Source of the DNA: Hyalella azteca
Lineage: Eukaryota > Arthropoda > Malacostraca > Amphipoda > Hyalellidae
Assembly: GCF_000764305.2 (NCBI RefSeq)
Contig: NW_025942253.1
Span: forward strand, 62,001 to 126,000
Reading direction: 5' to 3'
DNA: 64,000 nucleotides
Of the stretch, positions 25,354-37,320 are shown one piece after another (position 1 is the stretch's first letter; every line of letters begins with the position of its first letter). The notes below the pieces were generated by a model that was given only the letters and a program-made list of their open reading frames with translations, searched no databases and was not told where the DNA came from. Position numbers and translations under genes: made by a program.

Positions 25354-28300
25354 ATTTTAAATGGATAATTTCAATCCATCAATTTAAAAAAGCTTATCCT
25401 GAACAATGACGTTGAAAATAATATACATTATTATAATCTCAAACACAAAACACAGCGAGAAGCGGTAAAATTGTTCAGAATCATGTGCTTCTATCAATGT
25501 CATCAACATGACCTTGGCTTGACGGGAAAATGAAATTGAAATTCCTTTCATGTGAAGAGCTCAATTCTTGAAAATTTTCAGAAAAACTTCATATATATAT
25601 GTACGTAATCTGTAAAACAGCAAGAGAGCTTTCGCTTGTTGCAGATAGTGTCGAGGTGACATGACCTTACGCCGCAATTGAGATGGACAGCATCTCAGGC
25701 AGCCAAACAAGATTTCCTGCAAGGCCATCACGAGTAAAGCCGTGGAGCTGTACAAGAATATAAGGCGCATTTTTCTCATACTTATACCGTTATTCTCATT
25801 TTTACTCTCCTTCTCTTTCCATTTTAGTAAGTTATATTGTAATCTAATCGTACAGATCGCTGGGAGGCATGGTGTTTATCAGAGACTTTATATTGATTAT
25901 ATGAGTCTTGTTGCAAAACTTTATGTTCGGTGAGGAGGTTCGATCGGTATCCATGACGTTTAAGAAAAAGAATTGAAATTCCGTATATTATGATTGAAGA
26001 TAACGTGATATTGACACATATACATGCCAATGAAATAATCGTCAAATTTATTATAAATATGTGAAAAAATCGGCCTCTAATCGGCAAAAGTTGCCTCGTA
26101 GGAATAAAATTCACTTTCATCATACGTCAGCCACACGATTTTTAGATTTACGGCAAAATAATACGCTGATGGCGTACGACAGGCAATCAGGAAAGTGCAG
26201 GCGAACGCAATGCTTCGCCACAGTGGTTCACGGAGCGCGAGAACCGCGACTAATGTCTTCCATTGTACGAGATAACACCGAGACAAGATTCGAGCGTAAA
26301 TCCAAGGAGGTATTCGGCACAAGGACAGATATGTTCAAGATTAAAAGAGTTTTGATAGCGGTTGTTCTGAATAAGGAGAGTGTATCATACTATCTGTTTA
26401 TAAAAATTCCTTTACTTCATTATTTGAAAATTTTTTCAATCAGAAAAGAAGGAATTCCAGAATGAATTTCAGAGGTTTCTACAGATTAGAGTCAATTACA
26501 CTTTAAGATTTCGAACTGCAGTAATAGTAATTTCGGGGCAGTGGTTGGCGCTGATTAAAAAAAGGCAAGGTTTTCATAAAGACATAAACTACAAATTATC
26601 GTCAAAGAAACCAAGCTTTACAATACTGAGCGATATGTCAATTTACATTATCTAAAAGATTGAAATTAAAACATGTTCGAATGAATAATATATATTTTGA
26701 GCCAGGGTAATCAACTGCATGAATACATTTGAATAAAACCTTCCATACATTTAACGAAGCTCTCCACTGTCGCTACAGACATTCAACCCAACACCGATTA
26801 AAAAGATTCAATAGTGGTTCCGAAGGCTTACCCTAAATTTTATGTACGTATCATGATCGACTGCAAAATTCGCGTATGAAATTAAATGAATAAATCCTTC
26901 GATTAAGATAAAAAAACAAAGCCAATAGCCACGAAACAGCCAATGGATTTCCGTTAATTCATAGAACTTATGACAAGCTTGAGAACCTGAACTGTGTTGT
27001 AGGTCAAATCTGCATTTAATAAAATGATTTAGAAGAGAAAGTTTTGCAGCAACTTCCATAAAGTGTGCGAAATTCGCATAAATTTTTAGTAAATCGAGAG
27101 TATTAATAGAGTGCAGCTGTCAAAGCAGAAGCGTCATGCAAAACGTTTTATTATGGCTCACCGGCTAGCATTTCCAACAATGTTGGTCAGAATCGTGATG
27201 ATGATATTATTCGAGGTCAATATTCATACATCGAAGTCGAAAAATCTCTCACGAAACAAATGACGAGCTAATAAAGAATAAAATTAAGTAATTTCTGGTA
27301 AAAAAAAACAATTATATTATTTCTTAAACACTCAGCATTCGAATTACCTGAGAATGGTTGAAACGTATAAATCTTTTATTTATGCTATCCATGTCCTACG
27401 AAGATTGATTTATGGAATCTGTTATCCGTTTCAACTATTATGAGCAAAAGTATGATTTGTTCACAATCCATATCATCGAACTTGTGCAATGTTTGAACAT
27501 AAATTCAGAGACAAAGGTCTCGATTACTGGCATGCGATTTGCGATTTCTGGTAGTACGCAGTAAATTCTGACTTTCAATTTAGAACAAAACCGAGTAAAC
27601 TTTCCACAAAATACTCGAGACTTCATCGGTTGGACGAAAAAACGAAGAAAAGCCGTACATGAACTCGATCATCGGGGAGTTCAGAAAGTCGGATGAGGTT
27701 TTCAAACAGAACGCGATTGAACGGCTGCTTGCATTATAGGGTTAAAGTTTATTTTGGACAGACGAGGATATATAAAGAGAAACGCATGTTGATTGAGACC
27801 AACGGAAAACAAAATGTTACGCCTATCTTTTTTGAAAAAAAAAGATTTATCAAGTATACAGAGAGTATGAGCAAAATTGACGAAACATACATCAAACTGC
27901 AATTCTTCGTCTTTTCTTCACTAGAAAAAAAGCCATGAACAGCGCGTGTGTAAACGCATTGTGATGTCAGAGTGCCTTTCCTGTCGGGTTATTCGCTAAC
28001 GCCTGACCTTGCGAGCGCGGGAACGCAATTTCTGAGACTTTACGAGCTCATGCTCGTAAGAGGTTCTTTCAGACATCCATAGACGTCCTCAAACTGTCAA
28101 CGTCGCGTTATTCACTTAGAAAAAGGAAACTCTGCATTCGTTAGAAGATAATGGCATGGCTGGAAAGGTATACGAGCGCTTCGTGGATAGCGCTACATTT
28201 TGAAATGAAGGTGTGGCTTTTGGCTGAAGAAAATCTCGTCCTTCGCTCTTGCGTCCGTTCAGAGTGGGCGCTCAACGAGTAGTTTTATGAAGAAGTGTTG

Positions 28301-28871
28301 CTCTGATGTGCTCTTCATTTGCCGAGACATGGCAGCGGACGTAGTTATATATATAGGAAGCTAGTGCGGTAGGTGAGGCGTTTGGCGCGCAAGTGGTATA
28401 CGAGTCATTTAGTTAATAAGGGTTAGGTTTGTAATCGTGGTAGGCGATACGTTTGGTTTGTAATCCCGAGAGATGAGGATGTTACAAATAATGTAACATC
28501 CAAGTTAATATATAATGTTACAAATAAATATATAATCTTACATATATAATGTATAACATATATATATACATATAATTACATCTTTATAATACATAAAGAT
28601 ATAATGTTACAAATAAAAAATTATTTGCGCATTCTTTATATTTCTATTGCAAAGGTTATCACTCCATTTTTCGTATTTTAGTGGAAAATATTTTTGCAAT
28701 CTGACCATCTGGATTCTGTCAAAACTCTGAAAGAATCGCATTATAACTTCAAAATTTAATTGACACTACTGACTTATCAAATATATTGACATGCTGTGCT
28801 AATGGTTGCATATTACATCAATCATCATGCGGCAATAATTTATCCGAGTACTAAAGCTATAGAATACTTAC

Positions 28872-31800
28872 GTCAGTTTTGCTTTTGTCTTTGTCCTCGG
28901 CTTTCTTCTCGAGTTCTTTTTTGTCTTTGAGAGCCTTCACAATCTTCCACTTGCTCTCACCCGGGACCCGAGTGGAAGGACTTGAATATTTCGAAGATTC
29001 TTTACAAGTGTCTTCTGACGGTCCAGATGTGGCTTCAACGTCAGTAGCAGTAGCCGCAGGGCTGTCGTCAGTACCAGGTACTTTCTTCACAGTATCGAAA
29101 GCTACTTCAACTATCGGAATAGTTTGATCAGAAGAATATGAAAGAGTCACAGAGTCGCTCTGAGCTGACGAGGTGGTCGAGGCATCGTGCACACTTGCTG
29201 TGGTCTGCTGACTTGACGAGTCTCCGATGCTGGAAGAGGTTTGGAATCCCGGTTCTGGAATAATACTAGCAGGATGCAGAGGTTCGTTAGAAATAGGGAG
29301 GTGCTGATCAGCGTCAGACTTGCTCTGACTCCGGCCTCTAGCAAATGCACTTGTTGCTTTCTTGACGTCAATAATTCTCTTGAAGGCACAAGGCTCAACT
29401 AACTTAAAAAGTACATCAGCATCATTCTCTGGTAATGCTGCTGCAGGGGCAGAAGTCGCTTTTTCTTCAAAGCGATTTCCCTCTTGCTCTGCTTCATCGT
29501 CATCTTCAGGTTGAGGCGAATCAGGACCAGACGTGTCACCGGACGATCCTTCATCGTCGTCCAGTTTTTCCAAATGCAAATGATGAGGTGAAGTGGAAGA
29601 CGCCTTTACATCAGTGCCAATGTGCAGGCTTTCATCACTTTCAGCCGATAGCTTTCGGACAGATTTTTGTACTTCAAGAGCATTAAAGTTGGCGACCGCC
29701 CCCTCATCGCTGGCAGGAGCTCGCGGAACCTTTCCTTGTAGTTCGCACAACACAACTGTCATACGCCGTCTCACAGTTTCGTCTGGGTTCAATGGGTAAC
29801 AATCAGCAGGGTCTATATCTTTCCATTGATTAGTCTCTTGAAGCTCTAATTTCCGTATTTCGTAACGATACCATTCATCATCAGAATCAATGGAATCTTC
29901 GGTACTTTGACGTCGCGATGACATGCGAGAAGATCGGTAGCTGCGCATTGACCGGCAGTCATCTTCCTCTGAGTACGTTCTTTGCGGGTGTAAAGATGCA
30001 CCTCGTAGTTCAGGAGGCGAGCGTTTATAGTTTTCTTCCGTCTTCTGAATAATTTCTGCAACAAGAGCTTCGTTAAATACTTCATCATCGCCCGCCTCCT
30101 CGGTAATGTCTATGTTGATGCCACTGGAGGCAAGGATTGGGGTCGCAGTGGACGCTGAAACGCTTGCATTAGTAGAGGCGGGCGCTTGGAAGTTTTTTGG
30201 CGGATTAAAAGTAGGGATTTGATTGAAGTTTCGTTCATTATCGGCGCTTTCGTCAAGATAAACTTTGTTACACTGCTCAGATTGCGAGCCAGGAATAGAA
30301 CTCTTTCCAGAAAAACCACCGCTCAGGTAAGAAGAGTTAGATTGATTTAGTCCAGCTTTTTCGACATTTTCGTTGATTATGTCCTGATTCGAGGATTTAT
30401 TGGAAGTACCGTCTCGGACACTGAAATGATCATTGTTGTTCATGACATTTGATGAGACGTGACTAGCCAAATAGTTATCGTTTTGTGCACATGAGTCACG
30501 TTTAAGGGCAATATTGTCAACATTTTCTGATGGTTCTTCAGGCAGCGAAGGACCGCAAATTTGGTGATTGCTGGGTGGGCGAGAGCCACTGTCAGAGCCA
30601 CTGCTGCTGGCACGCATGGCTTCTTCAGAGCCGCTCTGATCATCAGAGTGCGCCGCCGAACTTTGCCTCTGTCGATATTTGCCCAGTGCTCTCGAGACTG
30701 CGAATTCTCGGCTACCGCCACTCAAGCGGGAGGGGCCAGATGCTTTACCTTCCATTTCACTTTCTTTACTATCAGAGTGCTTTAGATCGCCAACTGTTTC
30801 GAACATTAATTCAGAAACATTAGGACTGGCATCCTTAGATGTTAGCTCACCAGATGGAGATAACCCTTCCTTGTTTTCTTTTTTGGTTTGTGTTGCTTGC
30901 TTAACAGTTGCGAAAAGACTCGCCGGCAGTTGGGCTTCTTCGGAAAACAGGAAACTGCCTTCAACCCCCTCGTTTTGATGGCGTCGGCTGGAAATTGGTC
31001 GCTGTATGTCCATGTCTGACTGCTCTGAATCAGATAGCGATCTCAGAGATAAACTACTACCGCGCTTCCGAGTTTTGTGCAAGATTCCGGTCATGGCAGA
31101 TTTCAAGAACTTTTTCTTGTCTTTTTTCTTTTCCTGAATGCTGGGTTCTTCCAAATTGTTAGGATCATCCGTGAAGGAATGAGACGGCAAACTCAGAGAC
31201 CTTGATCGTTTACCGATTTTTTCTATGTTTGGCATAATTCTTGACACGTGAGTGAAGGCGGATTTCATGCTGGATACACGCCGGACTTTCTTCTTGTCGT
31301 CTGGAAAACTCCGAAATCCACCAGATGTTGGAGTTTCTTGGGAGATGGTAATGTAGCCAGACTCGGATACAAGAACTTCACTCGGGCCGTAACTCGGCAA
31401 AGGCGATTCGTGTGGACGATTATGGTTTTCAGGTCCCCCCATTCGATTTCTAATTGCTGGATCTATCATACTCAATTGGTCAGGGTGACCTTGATTCCAA
31501 TTAATCATACGATTATCCGCTTGAGACATGCTAGGAAGAGCTTGAGTCTGCCGTCGCACATCAGTGTAGCGATTCGGTCTGCTGCGCGGAGAAGACAGTT
31601 CTGGTGACTCATTCCCAATACTTTGTCTGTGTCGTGAATTCACTTGTCTGAAAGCTCCTTCAAACTGGCCCTCTGTGACATTTGTTGACATGAAGCCTTG
31701 GTCGTTCGAGGGGCAATTTCCTGGGTATGCCTGCATGAACTGTTGTTGGCCAGTTACGCTGCTGGGTTCTCTCATGTGCTGCTGCTTAAACCGTAGTTGC

Positions 31801-34136
31801 TTCTTATCATCCTCGGGGGCAAGGCGATTGGATGATATGGGAGGAGCACTCGTGGGAGGATATTTTGTGTACTTCTCTTTACCTCCACTTGAAGACGGAT
31901 AAAAACTGGACGAAGAAGAGAAAGAAGAAATCGAATCTGAGCTGTCGGCAGCATAAGACTGCCGGGAATCCATTTTAGCTCCATCAATTTCTTGAAACTG
32001 ACTAGGTATGAGTTTAAGCTCACCCGTAACTGTGTAGTAGGCGTTGGTCAGCTTTGCTTCCTGAGGTTGCGGAAAATTCTCAGCATGTTTCCGCATCACA
32101 TTCTCTAGACTAATATTGCCAGAATTGTGCGCATCGACATTAAAAAAAATTCCATCCGAAGGGGGTTCGGGATATGGAGGTGCGTAACTCTTGGCGAATG
32201 CACCTCCTGTTGGGGCTGGTGGGGGCGGTCGGGGAGGAGCTGTTGCCTGGGGACGGCCAGAATTGGGAGTGCCAGATTTCTGCTGCTCGGCCCTCATGAA
32301 AGAGCTCTGCGGAATCGTTTCCAGTGTGTCAGATTGAATGGGATTCAAATTTGAAACTGCATTCTTCATCTCGTCATAGTCCGGGATTGAAGATTTTGTC
32401 TCGTAAAGCGTAGGATTCATATTCGCAAACGGATTTGTACTGTCTCGAGGGAATTTCCGCTCCGAGGTTTCAGTCTGCTGGGTCGAGTTTGATGAATAAT
32501 TACCAGAAGAGTGAAACGTACCGCTTTTATAGTTTTCAGAAGCACCAGTCTTTTCTTGATATGTTGTGGGCGTAAGCGACCTCTGCAGTCCCTGGGACTG
32601 GTCAGACTCTTGGATGCCTTGGTCCTGAGAAACTTGAGAAAAGTATTGTTCGTGGGAGCGACTGACACGACAAACTTTCCCAATCCGAGGACTAGTTGGA
32701 GACTTGGCAATGCTAGACATTGTGCTCATGCTACTACTTAACGTTGATATGCCTGAGTCGTACTTACTAGACTCGGAGAATTTATTACCAGGTGAAATGA
32801 TATGAGAAGGTTTACTATGTTGCACGGGGCTTTTAGAACTGTGATGATCAGCTTTGGATGTAAAAGAAGACTGCGAAACTTCGGGAGGATCATATCCTTC
32901 CAGATACTGGTCAGCGGATTTCGACGTTGAGGAGCCAGTTCGATCGAGCGATTGATTAATATCTATTAAAGGATCTGGAGTTTTTCTGCCGTAAGGACTG
33001 GAATCCTTATTCTTGTAGCGACCAGAAGATTCAAGGCGCAGCCTTGGAGAAGTTCTTTGCAATCCAGGCTCTGGCTCCGACAGACCACTGAACTTACGGC
33101 TCATTAATGCCACTTCAGCATCCGTTGAGGCATTTTCATCCGCAACGAGTGAATCTTCAACTGATGGTGCGAAACTCGTTTTCTTCGATTTCGAAGACCA
33201 ATTTCCTTGGCTAGAGTCTTGATATATTTGACGTAGCTTTTCATCTACCAGAGACTCATCAGTTTTGTAAGCACTTCCTAAACCAGAAGATGGTCTGAAT
33301 GATGAATCATGGATAGCACTCGATGCCTGAGGCTTCGGAGAAGATCCACGAGACCTAGGCGGCTTCGGTGACGCAAGCAATCGATCTCTTAAATCGCGCA
33401 AATTTTGCGAGTCCTTCAGAAGTTTTGCGCTCAGGGTATCAAGCTCCCGTAACTTGTCCAATGCAACTCTGTCAAGGTTAGAATACTTCTGCAGCTCATC
33501 TAGTTCCTTTTCACCTAACGTAGAGGTATCATTCCATAAATCAAATGGCTTGGTGGTAAATGGAAGATCTACCGATACATCACCAACTTTTTCGAATCTC
33601 CTGGGATCTGTGAAGTCGCGGAGGGTGTCTCGAGAGGCAGCCCAACCTGCAGCGGCTCCTTCAGATCCACTAATATCGTGAACTTGGGCGAGGTTGTCAC
33701 GATGGGCAGTGTTCAAGCTGCGATAAAAAGCCTCATCGGGAATCCGAATCTCAGAAGTCGAATTACTGTTCTCAAGAGCCTTTGCGTTGGCCAGACTGGA
33801 ATCCCGGCTCATCAAAGCCTGAAAGTCGGAAGAAGTATAGAACTCTAACAACTGCCCGATGACCGTCTGTTGCTCAAAGAGAAGAATCTCTAGTTTCTCT
33901 AGCCTTTCCCACATCTTGACGTACTCTTGCGAGAGCATGTCAAGGGCCCTCCAGGCGTAGCGCAGCTCTGTCTCCAACACGCCCAGTCTCGTGCCCAACC
34001 GCTCCATGTAGTCGGCAAGAAGGGCCTCCATGGTCGCCACGTAGGCGCTTGCTCCCATGGGCCCCCGATGGGATGCTAGGCCACCAAAACCTACGGCTCC
34101 TCCAAGGGGCATCTTAGGAGCCTTGCGTCCATCCAT
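28872..34136 (-). CDS. unc-13: unc-13 giant N-terminal coding exon (long isoform)
   Basis: Encodes the N-terminal 1,755 residues of a Munc13/UNC-13 protein, which primes synaptic vesicles at the presynaptic active zone. The identity comes mainly from the small exons downstream, which join in phase and encode the conserved pre-C1 linker. The frame is open to 28857, but it crosses a consensus donor (GAC|GTAAGT) after codon 1755, so the last four codons and TAG are intronic. I start at the ATG at 34136; the 22 codons before it open with GTG and are probably 5' UTR. Visible parts: coiled-coil helices at about residues 36-100 and 213-258; a long Ser-rich disordered stretch; proline-rich APPRPPPPAP near 630; basic patches near 950-1035; RRQSTEDSIDSDDEWYRYE near 1400-1430; acidic run near 1520-1550; Trp-containing basic helix at about 1727-1745. 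No C1, C2 or MUN sequence is present here. The N-terminal half alone would not have told me the family. Confidence 0.85.
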
Positions 34137-34198
34137 GGGGGCAACAGCAACGGTCACGGCCGATCTCCTGACCAGGAATGAACTGAAGCATTCGTGCG

Positions 34199-34225
34199 TC
34201 ACTTGGCAGCGAGCTCCTCGGCCAT
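34199..34225 (-). promoter_or_regulatory. possible upstream ORF before the unc-13 start
   Basis: A nine-codon ATG-to-TGA frame (MAEELAAK) lies 63 nt upstream of the chosen unc-13 start, in a different frame. It has A at -3 and G at +4, a better context than the main ATG (C at -3, G at +4). If the mRNA 5' end includes it, it would be translated first and could reduce initiation at the main start. A possible 3' splice site at 34168-34170 (CAG) lies between the two, so some transcripts may lack it. Confidence 0.35.
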
Positions 34226-35514
34226 TATTACACGAGAGACTTTCTTGTTTGTTTGATTTCTACTCTACTATTTCCATACTACGAACGGGATAATGTTTAA
34301 CACTGTCACATTTTGAATGTCACCACAATAAACATCGTCAATAAAATACCTGAAACTAACAATTTCTGCACAAAACACACACGAAATTTCAAAATTAGTT
34401 ATACATAAAAATTTTACACGTCATTAAAATTCGAGTCCTAACAATACTGGGAAGAATACAGAATGAATTATGAACACAACACACAATATATGATGGCACA
34501 ATAAACTCTCCCGACTACAATTTGTAATAATCAAATTCAAACTCTGATAGAACTTATACCGGAGAAGTGATCTATCAGTTGACATTATGTCAACACAAAA
34601 TTTTGAAAAAGTCTAGTCTGACGGAAAAATCGGTTTTGGATGTAAACTGTAATTTCAAAACATAGAGAAGCGAGCAGCCGCGATCAATGAAAAGTTTCTG
34701 CCGATATTTTTCCAAGAAACTCGATAGAATAAAAACAGGATTAAATTTAATTTTTTCGTAGAGTTTAAATTCATGACAAGCTATGATATCAGAGCTCACA
34801 CGACAGCTTAACCAAACCGACTTCGCGAACAAAATTTAGAGTCGCCCCTGCTTCTGGCACTCCAAATCAGAAGCTGACGCGTCTGTAAGTTTTCACTGTG
34901 CTGGCTTAAGAAGCGAGCAGCATGCAGCAGGCTCACCACCCTCACCGCCTCGCTATAACGAAACAAACTTCGAGTTTAAGCTAGTGTATTAATTTTACGT
35001 TGTTCAGAACTATTGCAAATCGAACAGAGTCCGTAGACCAAACACCAGATGGATAAAAATGTGAGAAAGCAAATGCATCACGAGTATTATGAATTTTCTG
35101 GCCCAGTTGTAGAGAAGCGGGCTCACAAGCACTTCTAAATTTCTAAATATTATAAAAGATACCAGCAAACGCCGACCATGGGCCGATTCCAGCACCATGA
35201 AATGACAGAAATACAAGGCTTTGAAATTCAATTGCCGAAATTCGAGTAACCCGACGAGTGACACTCGCCCCGACAAATTGAATCTAAATGGAGTACAGGA
35301 TTAGCGCATGAAGAAGATTAAGCTTACGAAGCTGCCAGCTCTCCTGCTACGCGACAAGGGCCCGAGAATAAAAGAAGCGACTAAAAGCGAGGGACAGCGA
35401 GGTGTATAATACAAGTGAGAAAGTTGAAAAGTGATAAGAAGAGATAAAGAAGGATTAATAATGGCGAGATGGCGAAGAAGCAAGAACAGGTAAACATGAA
35501 ACTAGTCGAGCAGC

Positions 35515-35830
35515 AGCCGACAGAAGCAGAGCAGCAGTATCAGCAGCAGCAGCAGCAGAAGTAGCTGACAGGCTAAGGGCAGCAAAGTCAGCAGCAGCAG
35601 CAGCAGCAGCTCACAGGGGTAGGGCAGAAGTGTCAGCAGCAGAAGCAGCTGACAATGGCAGGGCAGCAGTGCCAGCAGCAGCTGAAAGGGCCAGGTCAGC
35701 AGTGACAGCAGGAGCAGCAGCAGCTGGCCGGGGCAGGACAGCATGCAGCAGCAGCTGACATGGCAGGGCAGCAGTATCAGCAGCAGCAGCTGACATGGAA
35801 GGGCAGCAGTGTCAGCAGCAGCAGCAGCGA
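35515..35830. repeat. CAG-rich imperfect tandem repeat
   Basis: Runs of CAG and CAGCAGCAGCTGACA alternate with GGGCAGCAGTG. The units are irregular, about 30-45 bp. Open frames on the minus strand give Leu-rich or Ala-rich low complexity only. Confidence 0.85.
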
Positions 35831-36029
35831 TGGCACGCGGGCATCTCAACTTTAAGGTAGCCGTCAGGGCAGTCGAAGCTCTTCCTCCACAGCATCCCCT
35901 CCCTCCGCAGCAACAGCGCCCTCCTCTCCTGTAGCCGGAAGCCTACAGTTCCCTCCGCACAGTACCTCAGCTTCCCTCAACTTAAGCGTTCAAACCACCC
36001 CAACTCCCTCCTATGCCACAGCTCCCAAA

Positions 36030-36290
36030 CTCCCCGTGCCGCCACAGCGCTCCCATTCCTCCGTGCCGCTACAGCGCCCAAACTCCTCCGTGCCGCCACA
36101 GCGCCCAAACCACGCCGTACCGCCACAGCGCCCAAACTCCTCCGTGCCGCCACAGCGCCCAAATTCCACGTACCGCCACAGCTCCCAAACTTCCACGTGC
36201 CGCCACACCGTTCCTACTCCTCCGTGCCGCCACAGCACCAAAACTCCCCCGTGCCGCCACAGCGCCCAAACTCCCCACGCCTCCCAAACA
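36030..36290. repeat. 27-bp tandem repeat (CCGTGCCGCCACAGCGCCCA)
   Basis: About nine units of CCGTGCCGCCACAGCGCCCA plus AACTCCT. It is GC-rich and divisible by three, hence open frames on both strands with no protein-like character. Confidence 0.9.
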
Positions 36291-37129
36291 TACGCATGCA
36301 GCTAAATTTGCCACACGGATTTTATCACAACGCAGCGTCCGATATTGGCGACGGGCGTCGACGCGATGCGTAGCAGCGCATCTCTAGCGGAGGTCCTCGT
36401 AAAGAAGTTACCCGATATTATATTTTCCAGGTTAATTGAGGGGACGCGCGTCTGGGGGGAGGTATTGTATGCAAATGAGGTAAATGCGGATAAGATTTTG
36501 TGTTGACAAAATGGCGAAGGCGTTCTACATTTGGGATTGAAGAACGAGCTGTTACAAATTAGAGGCGGAAACCTGCTTTATTCACTGCGATGATAATGAA
36601 CTTTCTGAAACGCGAGCGTTTTGATTTAATTTTAAGTCAATTTAATTTTTTAAGTCATATTAAAGATCTTGTAACTTTAATCGATATAAAAGAAAGTTTC
36701 TTCGAAATATTTCCATTCACAAAACTGCTATCAGAGTTTGTTCAGACTTTTTATAACCTGGCAATGACATTTTGGGAACCTTTAAAAGTATTTCATTGAT
36801 GTCGTTGTACTCTGTTATAACGAAAATGTGAGAAAAACTTTGAACTTTAAATTTTCTTCTGAATTTTGGAATTTTTTCATGTTATACAGACGTTGGCTAC
36901 GGAAAAAATAATTGACGACCAGGTCAACAAACGATGCGCGCTAGATGTACATTAGCCTGATCTTTCACGCGGTATCTCTTCAGCGTAGGAGCATTCGAGC
37001 TTAACTTAAAGTGGAACCTAAACGAAAATTTGAATATACTTCAGCTAGTTAAACGAGCAAACTGCTAGAATGCATAGAAGAACAAGTAAACAAAATGTTA
37101 TATGTATAATGTAAAATATGAAAAACGTC

Positions 37130-37320
37130 TTATTCTAAATGATTGACTCAATTTAATAAATTCGTATTTATTTTAGCATAAATTCAAAATGAATAATTAA
37201 CACATCAATGGAAAGAGAAAGATTCAAAATTTTCCCGTTTATTGGTGTATAAATTATTCATTTTCTATTTATACTTAAATAAATACGAATTTATTTATTT
37301 GGATTCATCATTTAGAATAA
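37130..37320. mobile_element. short MITE with TTATTCTAAATGAT ends
   Basis: TTATTCTAAATGATTGACTC at 37130 is mirrored by ATCATTTAGAATAA ending at 37320. The inner arms also pair (AATAAATTCGTATTTATTT against AAATAAATACGAATTTATT). The right end runs on into CCCTGTATTAA; the matching outer bases on the left are missing. The termini resemble mariner-type insect MITEs (recollection, not searched). Confidence 0.7.

Larger units (their letters stand above)
14266..28871. other. large first visible unc-13 intron
   Basis: A 14.6-kb intron between the giant exon and the 41-nt exon. It holds the 15-bp and 25-bp satellites, a fold-back repeat, the Tc1-like relic and GAAGG-type repeats (listed separately). 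A GC-rich block lies at 18270-18400 and another at 22140-22240. An AT-rich palindromic stretch lies at about 28480-28620. The rest shows no recognisable gene. Cassette exons for other isoforms could hide here; one weak candidate is listed at 16204-16224. Confidence 0.6.
34226..37129. other. region upstream of the unc-13 giant exon
   Basis: 5' UTR, promoter or a further 5' intron of unc-13 is expected here, but I can place neither a TATA/Inr nor a convincing donor. It is GC-richer around 34870-34960. Two short-period repeats (35515-35830 and 36030-36290) lie inside. I see no protein gene on either strand. Confidence 0.4.

Noticed and set aside
25679..25724. Possible minus-strand exon (GCAG|GAAATC...CGGC|GTAAGG)
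   Set aside because: Length of 46 nt would break the frame between the phase-0 unc-13 exons, and the acceptor lacks a pyrimidine tract.
28857..28871. Last four codons (VSIL) and TAG after the giant exon
   Set aside because: They lie behind a consensus GTAAGT donor and the in-phase continuation is found in the next exon.
34137..34202. N-terminal 22-codon extension of the giant exon starting with GTG
   Set aside because: Non-ATG start, preceded by an out-of-frame ATG; the ATG at 34136 is the natural eukaryotic start.
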